38,349 bases of DNA from positions 1 through 38,349 of IMG/VR virus record IMGVR_UViG_3300006875_002433. One strand, written 5' to 3'. How positions within the stretch are numbered: the stretch's first letter is position 1; the number at the start of each line of letters is the position of its first letter. The position numbers and the translations under genes were made by a program. The notes below the pieces were generated by a model. It was not told the origin of the DNA. It searched no databases and worked only from the letters and a program-made list of their open reading frames with translations. This document shows, piece by piece, positions 1 through 7,914 of the stretch. The stretch comes from a virus.

Positions 1-16
1 CATTGTAGTCAATCAT
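1..16 (-). CDS. Start of a gene running off the left edge
   Basis: An ATG at 16 reads Met-Ile-Asp-Tyr-Asn before the window ends. A purine-rich AGAGG sits about five bases upstream, directly after the stop of the neighbouring gene at 25, which fits the tight operon spacing seen elsewhere. Only five codons are visible, so no function can be given. It lies downstream of the truncated Pol III gene on the same strand and is one place where the missing polymerase part could follow, but nothing here shows that. Confidence 0.4.
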
Positions 17-24
17 AAAACCTC

Positions 25-285
25 TTACTTAATCAAAAAATTTTGCACCAAAAAATATACTAATGTGCAAACAAATCCACCACCAATCGCCCCAACAGCT
101 AAGCCTAGCTTGAATTTACTTTGATCCGGAAGCAAAGGTAAATCTTCTTTGTTTCTAATGGCTCGTTCTTTAGCTGTAATCAATTGATTTGACGAAAACA
201 AATAATCTACGCCCTTATCATCCTTATAATGCCAGTAATACTCTTCAGAACTTGTTTGCTTGTCTTTGTTCTCTACTTTTAGCAT
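25..285 (-). CDS. Small phage protein with C-terminal membrane segment
   Basis: This 86-aa protein has a soluble N-terminal part (residues 1-58) with YYWHY near residue 16 and a segment TAKERAIRNKEDL near residue 37. One hydrophobic, glycine-rich segment follows (about 60-85), so it is probably anchored in the inner membrane with its N-terminus inside. The KERAxxNxEDL segment recurs in the 137-aa protein at 3380-3793, and the YYWH start recurs in the 69-aa protein at 35925-36134, so this looks like a small paralogous family. The function is not recognised. It sits 12 bases downstream of the exonuclease gene in the same operon. Confidence 0.7.
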   Translation of the reverse strand: MLKVENKDKQTSSEEYYWHYKDDKGVDYLFSSNQLITAKERAIRNKEDLPLLPDQSKFKLGLAVGAIGGGFVCTLVYFLVQNFLIK

Positions 286-297
286 AAAATTTCCTTT

Positions 298-975
298 CTA
301 AACATAATAGTTACCATCGGCAAAAGCCTTTTCGAATTTCATGTTTTTATAAACAGCCCTACGGGACTTTTGTAGCTTGATAAATATATTAGCTGTATCT
401 TTAACGTCTTGCAATGCGTCGTGAGCATTATCAGTTTGTATTCCCATTCTTTCTCTTAACGAATCCATACTAATGGACTTAATATTTGGATCGCCCTCGG
501 TCCATAACCAAATATCATCCATAACATCAATCTTATAAATTTGATGAAACAAATTTTGACATTCTCTTTTATTGTCCCATGGTCCGTATTGTTTGCATAA
601 ACGATCCACTATTTTCATATCAAACCCAATTATATTAAATCCACACGGTATTGGCGCGAAAAATGATGTTCCTTGCCAATTATATTTTTCAACGAAGCTA
701 ATAAACTTCTTCCATACTGTTTTAAGTTCTGGCGCTTCAGCTAATTTGTCGCGGGTTTTCCTGGTGATTTTTAAAGCTTCTTCCTGTAGTGGTTCAAGAC
801 CTAAATCTATAGCCTTTTGGTCATCAAGTATTGGTCTAATTTCGCTATTAAATGTTCCCTTTAATTTAAAGTTTCTACCATCTAAAGCTATAGCCGCAAG
901 TTGTGTTGGTTGAGTTTTATATGGATTGCGAGATCCAGTTTCAAAGTCGAAGCAAATTATATCAAGACGAGCCAT
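298..975 (-). CDS. DEDDh-type 3'-5' exonuclease (DnaQ/epsilon-like)
   Basis: The 225-aa protein carries the three exonuclease motifs in order: DFETGS near residue 10 (Exo I, Asp and Glu metal ligands), NIIGFDMKIVDRL near residue 114 (Exo II Asp), and NAHDALQDVKDTANI near residue 182 (Exo III, His and Asp of HDAxxD). This is the DEDDh family, which removes 3' nucleotides and usually proofreads for Pol III. Its place in the same operon as the Pol III alpha fragment at 1667-3322 supports a proofreading role. The length fits a single exonuclease domain with no obvious extra domain. The start ATG is two bases from the stop of the HNH gene. RNase T-like activity cannot be excluded. Confidence 0.9.
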   Translation of the reverse strand: MARLDIICFDFETGSRNPYKTQPTQLAAIALDGRNFKLKGTFNSEIRPILDDQKAIDLGLEPLQEEALKITRKTRDKLAEAPELKTVWKKFISFVEKYNWQGTSFFAPIPCGFNIIGFDMKIVDRLCKQYGPWDNKRECQNLFHQIYKIDVMDDIWLWTEGDPNIKSISMDSLRERMGIQTDNAHDALQDVKDTANIFIKLQKSRRAVYKNMKFEKAFADGNYYV

Positions 976-977
976 GG

Positions 978-1583
978 TTAATTCCTTTGTGAGTGAGAAA
1001 AAGTCTTCATTATTGTTTGTTCTTTATTTTTAAAAGTAATTGCTTCACAAAAATCGAGAAATTCTTGTTCTTCCATATTACCTTTCATTACATTAACACG
1101 TTTGTGTACCCATTGTACATTTCCTTCAATATAGCCTAATGAACTATTAATTCTATCTAATGACGCCGTATAATCACCGTTGATATGCTCTATATTATTG
1201 CGTGAAAAAAATATTTCAACACCAGAATAAGCGCATTTTCTATCTTGTTGAATAAAAAGATTCCAAAGATATTCATAACTTACAGAGAATTCTAGTTTTC
1301 TTCTTTTTGCCGCATTTTTTACCGCCGTAAGATATGCTCCCTGCATTTCTTCATGCCCAGTCCACCTTGGGTTTTTAGCGCCGCTTAAATAGCAATCTTT
1401 TGACCTAAATTCTAATCCACGATTTTTTAGAATTTTTTGAATTTTTTTAGGGTAACTTCCAACTTCTGCTGCGATAGTTTTTATTTTCATCCCACTTTTA
1501 TACTTTTCTATAATTTGATTCTCGTTTAAATCGTGATTATAATTTTTATTTGGTAAAAATCTACCAGTTTGTTTGTCTCTCAT
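978..1583 (-). CDS. Free-standing HNH homing endonuclease
   Basis: This 201-aa protein has an N-terminal helix-turn-helix-like region (about residues 22-57, with KIKTIAAEVGSYPKKIQKIL) and a C-terminal HNH nuclease. The nuclease shows CAYSGVEI, then NIEHINGDYTASLDRINS, then GYIEGNVQWVHKRVN, the usual order in phage HNH enzymes that cleave DNA and spread by copying themselves into homologous sites. It lies between the truncated Pol III alpha gene and the exonuclease gene. An 80-base AT-rich gap precedes it, containing a TATAAT hexamer at 1621-1626 but no good -35 box. I see no group I intron core around it, so it appears free-standing. It may have caused or accompanied the polymerase truncation. 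Confidence 0.88.
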   Translation of the reverse strand: MRDKQTGRFLPNKNYNHDLNENQIIEKYKSGMKIKTIAAEVGSYPKKIQKILKNRGLEFRSKDCYLSGAKNPRWTGHEEMQGAYLTAVKNAAKRRKLEFSVSYEYLWNLFIQQDRKCAYSGVEIFFSRNNIEHINGDYTASLDRINSSLGYIEGNVQWVHKRVNVMKGNMEEQEFLDFCEAITFKNKEQTIMKTFSHSQRN

Positions 1584-1666
1584 GTTTATTTCCTTTTATA
1601 TAAGTAACCAGTTTCAAGATATTATACACAAAAATATTTTAAAAATGGTTATTTATCGCTAATTTA

Positions 1667-3322
1667 TTAATTTATTCTCCCAATTATTCCTTTGTTAATT
1701 TTTTCTATGTACATTAATTTATCTAGTAGAGTTAGTCCCAAGATATCTAATTTAACATGTCCAAGCGCTTCTAGATCTTCCATTTCTAATCCGGCTATTT
1801 TTTCATCTCCGTTCTTTTGATTTACCATGGGGCAAACTTTATTTAGATTGTTAGCAGATATAACAATTCCAGCAGCGTGTTTACCCTGAGTTTTGAATGT
1901 CCCCTCTATTGCTATAGCCTCTTTAAAATATTCCGCATAATCACCATCTAGTTCGCCGCTATCATTTATAAAGCAAAAATCCCTTAGTTCATCTGGCTTA
2001 TTTATAAGTGACCAGCGTATAATAGACCTATCTTCATCGTCCATTTCCTGTAATTGGTCAGATATTGCCGCCTCATCAGGTATGTTCTTGGTTATTTCAT
2101 TCATCTCGCTAAATCCACAAGCCTCTCGAACTCGTAGAACTTCCTTTATAGCACTTCTACCCTGAAGTCTGCCGAATGTCAACATCTGGCTAACATTTTC
2201 ATTTCCATATTTTGTTTTTAAGTATGCAATTACTTCATCCCGTTTATTAGCGGGAACGTCAACGTCAATATCAGGTAGAGATATATGATCCTCAGTATTT
2301 CTACCGGCATTATAAAATCGACTAAACAATAAATCAAACTCGATTGGATCTATTTTTGTTATTCCAATTAAGTATGAAATCAAACAACCACCGGCTGATC
2401 CACGCCCAGGTCCAGCCAGCCATCCATTTTCTGTTACATATTTAATGATGTCCTGTACAATTAGAAAATAACCAAAAAGATTGGCATTCTTTATAACTTC
2501 AAATTCCTCAAGGAATCTATTTAAATAAACTTGCTTTCTCTCTTCGGAAGATACCTTAGTTGATGATATTAAGAATTTTCTCCATCCTTGCCTACAGATT
2601 TCTTTTAGATACTCTTCTTCTGATTCGCCGTTTGGCGTTGGAAACTTTGGTAGCATGGGTTTGTTGAGAATATCATAAGTCTCACACTTATTATAGATAT
2701 CCTCAAATAGATTTACGCTTTCGGGGTCTTGCAGTAAAAATTCAGCTATCTCAGAATTATCTTTCAAGAAAAAGTCTGAGGATTCAAAAAATTCTTGATG
2801 TTGAACGTTTTTACCAGCTCGTATAGCGTCATATACTTTACGCATTGTTGTTTTCATGCCAGAACATAGTATTATTCTATGTAGGTCAGCGTCTTCTCTA
2901 TCTACATAATATGTATTAAAGAATAGCTCTGATTTTAAATAGAAATCATCACCAGTTACCGGAGATGAAGCCGGATTAATACCTACGCAAATGAGATTTT
3001 TTCTGGAGCATACAAAATTTAATAGCTTTACATCTATGTTTTTGTCTGCATCTAGAGATGAGACTAGCTCAATAAGGTCTAGCCAGCCCTGTTTATTTTT
3101 AGCAAATAATGTGAATCCATCAAAAGAGCATCCTATTATTGGCTTGATTTGATTCTCAATGCAAGCTTTATAAAAAGCTACCGCGCCAGATAGGGACTTG
3201 TAGTCAGCAATACCACAAGCTATGTATCTATTTTTAGAACATTTTTCAGTTAGTTCTTTGGGCTTAGAAAAGCCAACCCCAAGACTATAATGCGTGTAAT
3301 TACACAGTGGAAACCACTTCAT
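1667..3322 (-). CDS. dnaE: DNA polymerase III alpha, N-terminal part ending in the palm
   Basis: The 551-aa product matches the first half of bacterial Pol III alpha. It has a PHP-like N-terminus with altered metal-ligand positions (NYTHYS at 8-13; IKPIIG at 59-64), then the palm with GPGRGSAGG (304-312), the catalytic PDIDVD (350-355, Asp351 and Asp353) and the third catalytic Asp in HVKLDILGL (Asp526). The protein stops 25 residues later at GIIGRIN. Full-length alpha is over 1000 residues, so the fingers, beta-clamp-binding and OB regions are missing. No other piece is in the window. The HNH gene lies next downstream. Either the gene is split with its second half elsewhere or it is broken. 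The promoter at 3356-3383 fits this start. Confidence 0.88.
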   Translation of the reverse strand: MKWFPLCNYTHYSLGVGFSKPKELTEKCSKNRYIACGIADYKSLSGAVAFYKACIENQIKPIIGCSFDGFTLFAKNKQGWLDLIELVSSLDADKNIDVKLLNFVCSRKNLICVGINPASSPVTGDDFYLKSELFFNTYYVDREDADLHRIILCSGMKTTMRKVYDAIRAGKNVQHQEFFESSDFFLKDNSEIAEFLLQDPESVNLFEDIYNKCETYDILNKPMLPKFPTPNGESEEEYLKEICRQGWRKFLISSTKVSSEERKQVYLNRFLEEFEVIKNANLFGYFLIVQDIIKYVTENGWLAGPGRGSAGGCLISYLIGITKIDPIEFDLLFSRFYNAGRNTEDHISLPDIDVDVPANKRDEVIAYLKTKYGNENVSQMLTFGRLQGRSAIKEVLRVREACGFSEMNEITKNIPDEAAISDQLQEMDDEDRSIIRWSLINKPDELRDFCFINDSGELDGDYAEYFKEAIAIEGTFKTQGKHAAGIVISANNLNKVCPMVNQKNGDEKIAGLEMEDLEALGHVKLDILGLTLLDKLMYIEKINKGIIGRIN

Positions 3323-3355
3323 GTCAACTCCTTATTCAATGTTGAGAACTCAATT

Positions 3356-3383
3356 ATTATAGGGTCAACTAGGCAAATTTCAA
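3356..3383 (-). promoter_or_regulatory. Sigma70-type promoter for the Pol III operon
   Basis: On the minus strand, TTGAAA (plus 3378-3383) and a perfect TATAAT (plus 3356-3361) are 16 bases apart. The -35 overlaps the stop region of the upstream 137-aa gene, and the -10 lies about 34 bases before the polIII ATG at 3322. Transcription would start near 3349. It would use host-type sigma70 holoenzyme. Confidence 0.7.
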
Positions 3384-3793
3384 ATAAAAAAAACAAAATA
3401 TGAGCAAATTGTTCCAATTATGCCAAGTACGAGACAAATAAGAGAACAATATTTGGCATTAGATATACGCTGGGACAGTTCTTTTAATTCATTTTGTAGT
3501 TGGTAGCAATGGTCTGAGCTTTTCTTTAATCTATTGTGCATGTTGGCTATTTCATTTGTCAATATTGATATATGGTTAGATTTATTTTTTACTTGTTCTT
3601 CTAGAACCTCACATTCTATATGCTTAATTTCTACATTAGATAGATCTTCTATATTTTTTTCTGCTCGCTCTTTCGCCTTATTTATATCAGTTTCAGTGAA
3701 AAGTAAATTTATTGGTTTTTTGTTTTCGCCACACGCTACGATCAGATTGTATTTGTCAGTTTTGTAAATTTGGCCGAACAGTAGCTTTTTCAT
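3380..3793 (-). CDS. Coiled-coil protein with C-terminal membrane anchor
   Basis: This is a 137-aa protein in three parts. The N-terminal domain (1-50) contains LLFTETDINKAKERAEKN followed by IEDL, resembling the KERAxxNxEDL segment of the 86-aa protein at 25-285. A heptad-rich coiled coil (about 55-110, with QVKNKSNHISILTNEIANM) follows, then a C-terminal hydrophobic segment (about 115-137) that should sit in the inner membrane. It probably oligomerises at the membrane, but no function is recognised. It is the last gene before the Pol III promoter, whose -35 overlaps its stop. Confidence 0.7.
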   Translation of the reverse strand: MKKLLFGQIYKTDKYNLIVACGENKKPINLLFTETDINKAKERAEKNIEDLSNVEIKHIECEVLEEQVKNKSNHISILTNEIANMHNRLKKSSDHCYQLQNELKELSQRISNAKYCSLICLVLGIIGTICSYFVFFI

Positions 3794-3806
3794 AAAAATG
3801 CCTTAG

Positions 3807-4358
3807 TTAAATTTTATAATTAAAACTTTCAAAATCTTCTTTTGCCCACAGTTGAATTATTTTTTTGTTATAATTAGACAGCTTAATTTGATTGGATGAA
3901 ACATTTTCTTTTATTGTTGGGGGGTCTAAATCTAGACTTTTTAAATATTCATTCATAAATTCTATTTGTATAAAATTTTCATAACAATTATAACGTGAAT
4001 ATTCAGATAATGAACTATAAAAATTAATATTTTTCATTGACCCCATTAATATTTCTTCTAGGAATGTATCAAAATTTATTGATTTACAATATGTAATATC
4101 TTCATGTAGTAAATAATGATTGTATAGTGATATAGCTCTATTGTATGGGTTTCTAACAAAAATATATTTTTTAAATTTTAGAAATTCGAATGGTATTGCA
4201 TAGGTATGTTTATCTATAGCAATTTTTCCATTTCTTCTATCGAATTGTGGACCTATAATATACTTGTTATTATTTATACAGAAGTGTTTATGTAAAGTGC
4301 TTGACGCACATTTTGGAGGGGTAACAAAGATTATTTCTTTATCAGGTATTGCTATCAT
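3807..4358 (-). CDS. Sulfotransferase family protein
   Basis: This 183-aa protein has the two PAPS-binding motifs of sulfotransferases. TPPKCASSTLHKHF near residue 13 is the 5'-phosphosulfate loop, and FVRNPYNRAISLYNHY near residue 67 is the 3'-phosphate-binding RxPxxRxxS motif. Such enzymes transfer sulfate from PAPS to hydroxyls, often on carbohydrates. It is short for the family, so the acceptor domain is minimal. It overlaps the upstream glycosyltransferase gene, which suggests the two act on the same glycan. The substrate could be a phage surface sugar or a host envelope sugar, and nothing in the sequence decides this. Confidence 0.85.
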   Translation of the reverse strand: MIAIPDKEIIFVTPPKCASSTLHKHFCINNNKYIIGPQFDRRNGKIAIDKHTYAIPFEFLKFKKYIFVRNPYNRAISLYNHYLLHEDITYCKSINFDTFLEEILMGSMKNINFYSSLSEYSRYNCYENFIQIEFMNEYLKSLDLDPPTIKENVSSNQIKLSNYNKKIIQLWAKEDFESFNYKI

Positions 4359-5340
4359 AATTTGACTCTATAAACCATACTGGTCGCCACCCATCATGCC
4401 CACTATTTAATTCCGGATTTGGTGGAGGTAAATATGAATATTTTTTTTCAATTAAATTAGATAATAATTTTAATCTATATGTATGTGGCCTTGACCCATC
4501 AGCATGAATAATATATGCATTATCTAAATATTGCCAAAAGTCATGTCTAATATATTCCCAATTAAAAATTGGATTTAGATTAAAAAAATTATCATCAGTT
4601 AAAAAACAAGATAAATAGTATTGATCAAAACACCATGTTTTATTATAGGGTCTATCCGGCTGTTTATATAAATCGGATAATTTTTGTGGTATAATTAAAA
4701 CCCCACCATTTGGTTGGATATAACAATCATTGTTTATTTGAAAATCAATTCGAACTTTTTTTGATTCAGTTTCCATTTCTTGATAATAGTTTGTTTGCTT
4801 TATTTTATCGTTTATTCTTAAAATTTCATTTTGATCATAACCTGATATTTTATCGTCTGGTGTAATCTTAAAAAGATTTGGACAATCATCTTTAATTATT
4901 ACGTCACAATCTAAATATAATGTTTTTTGATACTTTGATGTTACTTGAAAAAGTCTATATTTATTAAACATTGGATATTCTGGGAATTGATCTCCAGTTA
5001 ATTCAATGTAGTCTGCATTACATTTTTTTGCATATTTTATGATATTATTTTTTGTTATATTTAGTTGTTCTATTGCTATTTTATTTCCAGCGATGACACA
5101 AATAGCTACATCGTGTTTTTGTGGCGATATCTTATCAAAGAAATACCTAACTGGGGCATATCTTTCATCGTGTGATTTAATAAGTATTCTTGGTGTAGTT
5201 AAATCTTGATTAAAAAACCACTCTCTATCTAATGCCGATGTGCCTTTGCACCATTGAAAATTTGGGGGGTTATTAGTCATTTCTTTTTTAAAAGAACTGC
5301 ACCATCCGGCTTGTTCGCACTGACACTTTGAGAAATCCAT
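4342..5340 (-). CDS. GT-A fold glycosyltransferase (GT8-like)
   Basis: The 332-aa protein starts with a Cys-rich stretch (CQCEQAGWC ... CKG, residues 5-33), which may bind metal. A GT-A domain follows with FNKYRLFQVTSKYQKTLYLDCDVIIKD near residue 135, where DCD is the DxD motif that holds the metal and nucleotide-sugar. A later region PNGGVLIIPQKL and WCFDQYYLSCFL is typical of GT8-like enzymes. The ATG at 5340 is preceded by GGAG at good spacing. An upstream GTG would lie inside the terminator hairpin, so I reject it. It overlaps the sulfotransferase gene, pointing to a shared glycan-modifying step. Confidence 0.82.
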   Translation of the reverse strand: MDFSKCQCEQAGWCSSFKKEMTNNPPNFQWCKGTSALDREWFFNQDLTTPRILIKSHDERYAPVRYFFDKISPQKHDVAICVIAGNKIAIEQLNITKNNIIKYAKKCNADYIELTGDQFPEYPMFNKYRLFQVTSKYQKTLYLDCDVIIKDDCPNLFKITPDDKISGYDQNEILRINDKIKQTNYYQEMETESKKVRIDFQINNDCYIQPNGGVLIIPQKLSDLYKQPDRPYNKTWCFDQYYLSCFLTDDNFFNLNPIFNWEYIRHDFWQYLDNAYIIHADGSRPHTYRLKLLSNLIEKKYSYLPPPNPELNSGHDGWRPVWFIESNYDSNT

Positions 5341-5350
5341 AAATATCTCC

Positions 5351-5380
5351 AAAAAAATACCCACCTAAAAAGGTGGGTAT
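5351..5380 (-). terminator. Intrinsic terminator after the 110-aa gene
   Basis: A 10-bp perfect stem (ATACCCACCT / AGGTGGGTAT) with a four-base loop is followed on the minus strand by seven T residues. It lies 16 bases after the stop of the 110-aa gene, so it ends that transcription unit ahead of the glycosyltransferase gene. Confidence 0.9.
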
Positions 5381-5395
5381 TAAACACTTGGTTTA

Positions 5396-5728
5396 TTAGT
5401 TTGATGGTAATACGTCTGGTATTCCAAGTTGAGCAACTAGCGCCGCTTGTTCTGCTGGGCTCAATGCGTCGAACATAGCCAACGCATTCTTCTTCTTAAC
5501 GTCAAGAAGTTGCTTGTAGTAAGAGTCGCAAGCCGACTTGATTACATTCTCAAGATAGGTTTGAGGGGTAAACAATACCTTTAATTCCTTTGGTTCTTCG
5601 CCCTCTGGAAGGTTTGCATTGCTCTGCTCGATTTGAGCATTCTCTTGTTGGATGGGCTTGTTAGCCTCCATGCAAGCATACTCGACACCCCAATTTTGTT
5701 CTTGTGTTAATTCTGACAAATCAATCAT
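5396..5728 (-). CDS. Hypothetical acidic phage protein
   Basis: This 110-aa protein of unknown function is rich in Gln, Glu and Ala. It has a helical middle (KVLFTPQTYLENVIKSACDS, residues 49-68) and an Ala-rich C-terminal helix (NALAMFDALSPAEQAALVAQ). No signal peptide or membrane segment is visible. It is less AT-rich than its neighbours and is followed directly by a strong terminator, which suggests it is made in quantity. It lies 14 bases after the bacterioferritin-like gene. A minor virion or assembly role is possible but not shown. Confidence 0.65.
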   Translation of the reverse strand: MIDLSELTQEQNWGVEYACMEANKPIQQENAQIEQSNANLPEGEEPKELKVLFTPQTYLENVIKSACDSYYKQLLDVKKKNALAMFDALSPAEQAALVAQLGIPDVLPSN

Positions 5729-5742
5729 TTGAAGTCTCCTAA

Positions 5743-6273
5743 TTATACCTGTAAAGTTAAAAAGTTATCTATTCCCATCTGTTCAATCAATTTCAAATAC
5801 GATTCATATAATATAATTCCATCTTCAGAACCTTGAAGTAAAGGAATCATAATATTTGCTGTTATTTCGTCCCCAGTTAATCTGGCTGCGGAAATCGTAG
5901 CCCTTTCAACTACTGAAGCTTGTCTAACAGAATTTAAATTATATTGAATAAGGCCAACCATATTATGCCTCTCCCAACTCGGAGGGGTAATTATCAATGG
6001 TTGATAGTCTACATCAAAAAATTCTAATCTAGCCAAATTAATAGCTGCATGTTCATGTTCTTCTTCTGCATCAGCTTTAATGACGGCGGCTAATTTTTTA
6101 TAGCCCCATCTATCTAAGTGGACAGCCTGGGCAGTTAAAGAAGTTGTTTGTTGCCAGTGTATGTTTAAAGATTGCTTTAAAAGATCAATAACACTAGGCT
6201 CTGTATAGCCATCCACAGATTGTGCAGAGCTTTCTTCGTTTTCTTTAAGTAATTCTTCTATTGGTTTATTCAT
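5743..6273 (-). CDS. Bacterioferritin-like protein with degenerate diiron site
   Basis: This 176-aa four-helix protein resembles bacterioferritin. The first helix pair spans LLKQSLNIHWQQTTSLTAQA to LDRWGYKKLAAVIKADAEEE, with the second-helix EExHE-type motif EEEHEHA (about residues 71-77). The C-terminal helix ends EQMGIDNFLTLQV, close to the MGLxNYLxxQ end of the family. The first-helix Glu ligand is not apparent at its usual place (LNIHWQQ), and the last-helix EExxH appears as SEDGI, lacking the His. Ferroxidase chemistry is therefore doubtful. It may be a structural or partner subunit. It lies between a 538-aa modular protein and the 110-aa protein. Confidence 0.75.
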   Translation of the reverse strand: MNKPIEELLKENEESSAQSVDGYTEPSVIDLLKQSLNIHWQQTTSLTAQAVHLDRWGYKKLAAVIKADAEEEHEHAAINLARLEFFDVDYQPLIITPPSWERHNMVGLIQYNLNSVRQASVVERATISAARLTGDEITANIMIPLLQGSEDGIILYESYLKLIEQMGIDNFLTLQV

Positions 6274-6283
6274 TATATCTCCG

Positions 6284-7900
6284 TTATGTTAAGTCGCTGA
6301 CAGGTTTACTGGACCACATCTTGCAAGACCAATAGTTTGCTTTCCACTTTGGACCTGGATTGTCACAGCCGTGTCTAGCTCTATAGCTTCTTCTTCTGTT
6401 TGGGTCATCCCTTTTGATATCCATATTGGGATCGCCAAAGTTTACTTTTACAACATTACCCTTATCATTTTTTACATATACAGAAAATTTCTTAGGGCCG
6501 CTTGGTGTTCTAAAAGGTTTATTTAATTTTACCTTAGATGACTTTTCTGCTGCCGATGTATTTGTATTTACCTGTATAATATCGTTTTCTAATTGCTGCG
6601 GCGCTAAGTATTCGTGTACCGGATGTGTAATGTGTACATCTTTTCCAGCTAATTCATCTGGATTCATCTTTGAAACTATTGGCGGGTTTTTATCAATTTC
6701 TTCTTGGATTTCTAGCCAAAACATAAACTCATCCTGCGTTTGCCCAGGTATCCAATATTCTCTACCGTCAGATCCGATATGTCTAAAAATTCCATGCAAA
6801 CCAACATGTTGAGCTACTCTCATTGCATCTTCTCGATCAACGAAGATCCAGTCTATTAGTTTAGCTTCACTTTTTTGTTGGGTAGAACCTACATCTATAT
6901 TAAATTTCTTTGCTGCTTGCTTGATTTTTCTCAGAGCAGATTGCTTTGCGGTATCTGAAATATCAGTCAGTGGAAGTCTTGCTAAAGCATTTCTTACATG
7001 GGCCGCATCATGTATTGGAAGGTGGCGCAAAGACCTTGGAACTGTTTTACCCTCAGAATCTTTACTTCCTTTAGGCTCAATATAAGCGAAGTCAGAATCC
7101 GGAAGATTATTCATGCTCTTGCGAGTAATTTGTTTAGCTTCCGACTGCTCCATCATAGCTTCTTCAATTTCTTCCTGAGTTTCACACCATTCGTCTAGCT
7201 CTTCAAAGTCTTTTCCAGGCATCCAGTATGTTTTGCCTTCTGGAGTGGTGTGAGAAAAAACACCATCAAAATTCAAAATGTGAGCTAATTTCATAGCCTC
7301 TTCTTTTGAGTCAAACATATATTCAGTTACATCGCTTTTTGACTTGATAAGAACGAGGCTTCGTCCATCTTTCTTGTATACGCCCTGTCTTTCATAATAA
7401 TAATATTCGCCAGTCTTGGGGTCTTTATACTTGAATTTGCCTTGCGCTTCTTTAAACGACTTTGGATCAGGCCTGTCTTTTTCTCCAGGTTTAGCTGGTT
7501 TATAATTTTTACCAAGTCTTTCTTTCTTCTTTCTAATATTTTCCCATAATCCAGGGCGATTTTTATTAGACATATTTCCCATTAGCCCGTGGCCTTCTTT
7601 GGCAGCATCCCATTCTACCACATCTTCCTCGTCAAATCCACACTCTTCAGCGGTGACGTATTCATTTTCTGCTGGAATATATAAATTTTCTTGATCTACT
7701 TCTTCTTCAGAACCGTGAGTATCAAAGTAAATCTTAAAATCCGCAGCTTCTATATAGTTCATATCTTCAGTGGCTTTTGACATGCAAACCGCCACTCTTT
7801 GTTTGCTATCTGGAAATTCCTTATTCATACCGGAATCACCCATGCAACGCGACATGAACTTATTTTTATCTTCGCCCTTTTTCTTCGATGGAATAGGCAT
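6284..7900 (-). CDS. Modular phage protein with duplicated YW/PG domain
   Basis: This 538-aa protein is built of modules. The N-terminus (PIPSKKKGEDKNKFMSRCM ... DSKQRVAVCMSKA) is a short Cys-containing module common in phage structural precursors. Two related modules of about 50 residues follow, one with GVFSHTTPEGKTYWMPGKDF and one with GIFRHIGSDGREYWIPGQTQ, both followed by a QEEI segment. Between them is an LPIHDAAHVRNALARLPLTD module. The C-terminus (residues about 455-538) has KKFSVYVKNDKGNVVKVNFG and then a Cys/Trp-rich end, RHGCDNPGPKWKANYWSCKM, seen in many phage capsid-assembly proteins. The ATG at 7900 has GAGGAGA upstream. A head-assembly or protease-linked role is likely but no catalytic motif is certain. 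Confidence 0.7.
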   Translation of the reverse strand: MPIPSKKKGEDKNKFMSRCMGDSGMNKEFPDSKQRVAVCMSKATEDMNYIEAADFKIYFDTHGSEEEVDQENLYIPAENEYVTAEECGFDEEDVVEWDAAKEGHGLMGNMSNKNRPGLWENIRKKKERLGKNYKPAKPGEKDRPDPKSFKEAQGKFKYKDPKTGEYYYYERQGVYKKDGRSLVLIKSKSDVTEYMFDSKEEAMKLAHILNFDGVFSHTTPEGKTYWMPGKDFEELDEWCETQEEIEEAMMEQSEAKQITRKSMNNLPDSDFAYIEPKGSKDSEGKTVPRSLRHLPIHDAAHVRNALARLPLTDISDTAKQSALRKIKQAAKKFNIDVGSTQQKSEAKLIDWIFVDREDAMRVAQHVGLHGIFRHIGSDGREYWIPGQTQDEFMFWLEIQEEIDKNPPIVSKMNPDELAGKDVHITHPVHEYLAPQQLENDIIQVNTNTSAAEKSSKVKLNKPFRTPSGPKKFSVYVKNDKGNVVKVNFGDPNMDIKRDDPNRRRSYRARHGCDNPGPKWKANYWSCKMWSSKPVSDLT

Positions 7901-7914
7901 AATTTCTCCTCTAA

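Noticed and set aside
1621-1626. TATAAT upstream of the HNH gene as a promoter
   Set aside because: No -35 box or extended -10 element at proper spacing, and the gap is AT-rich enough for chance occurrence.
1583-1667. Group I intron or split intein at the Pol III break
   Set aside because: No intron core is visible in the gap, the next polymerase part is not adjacent, and the protein end lacks an intein Cys start.
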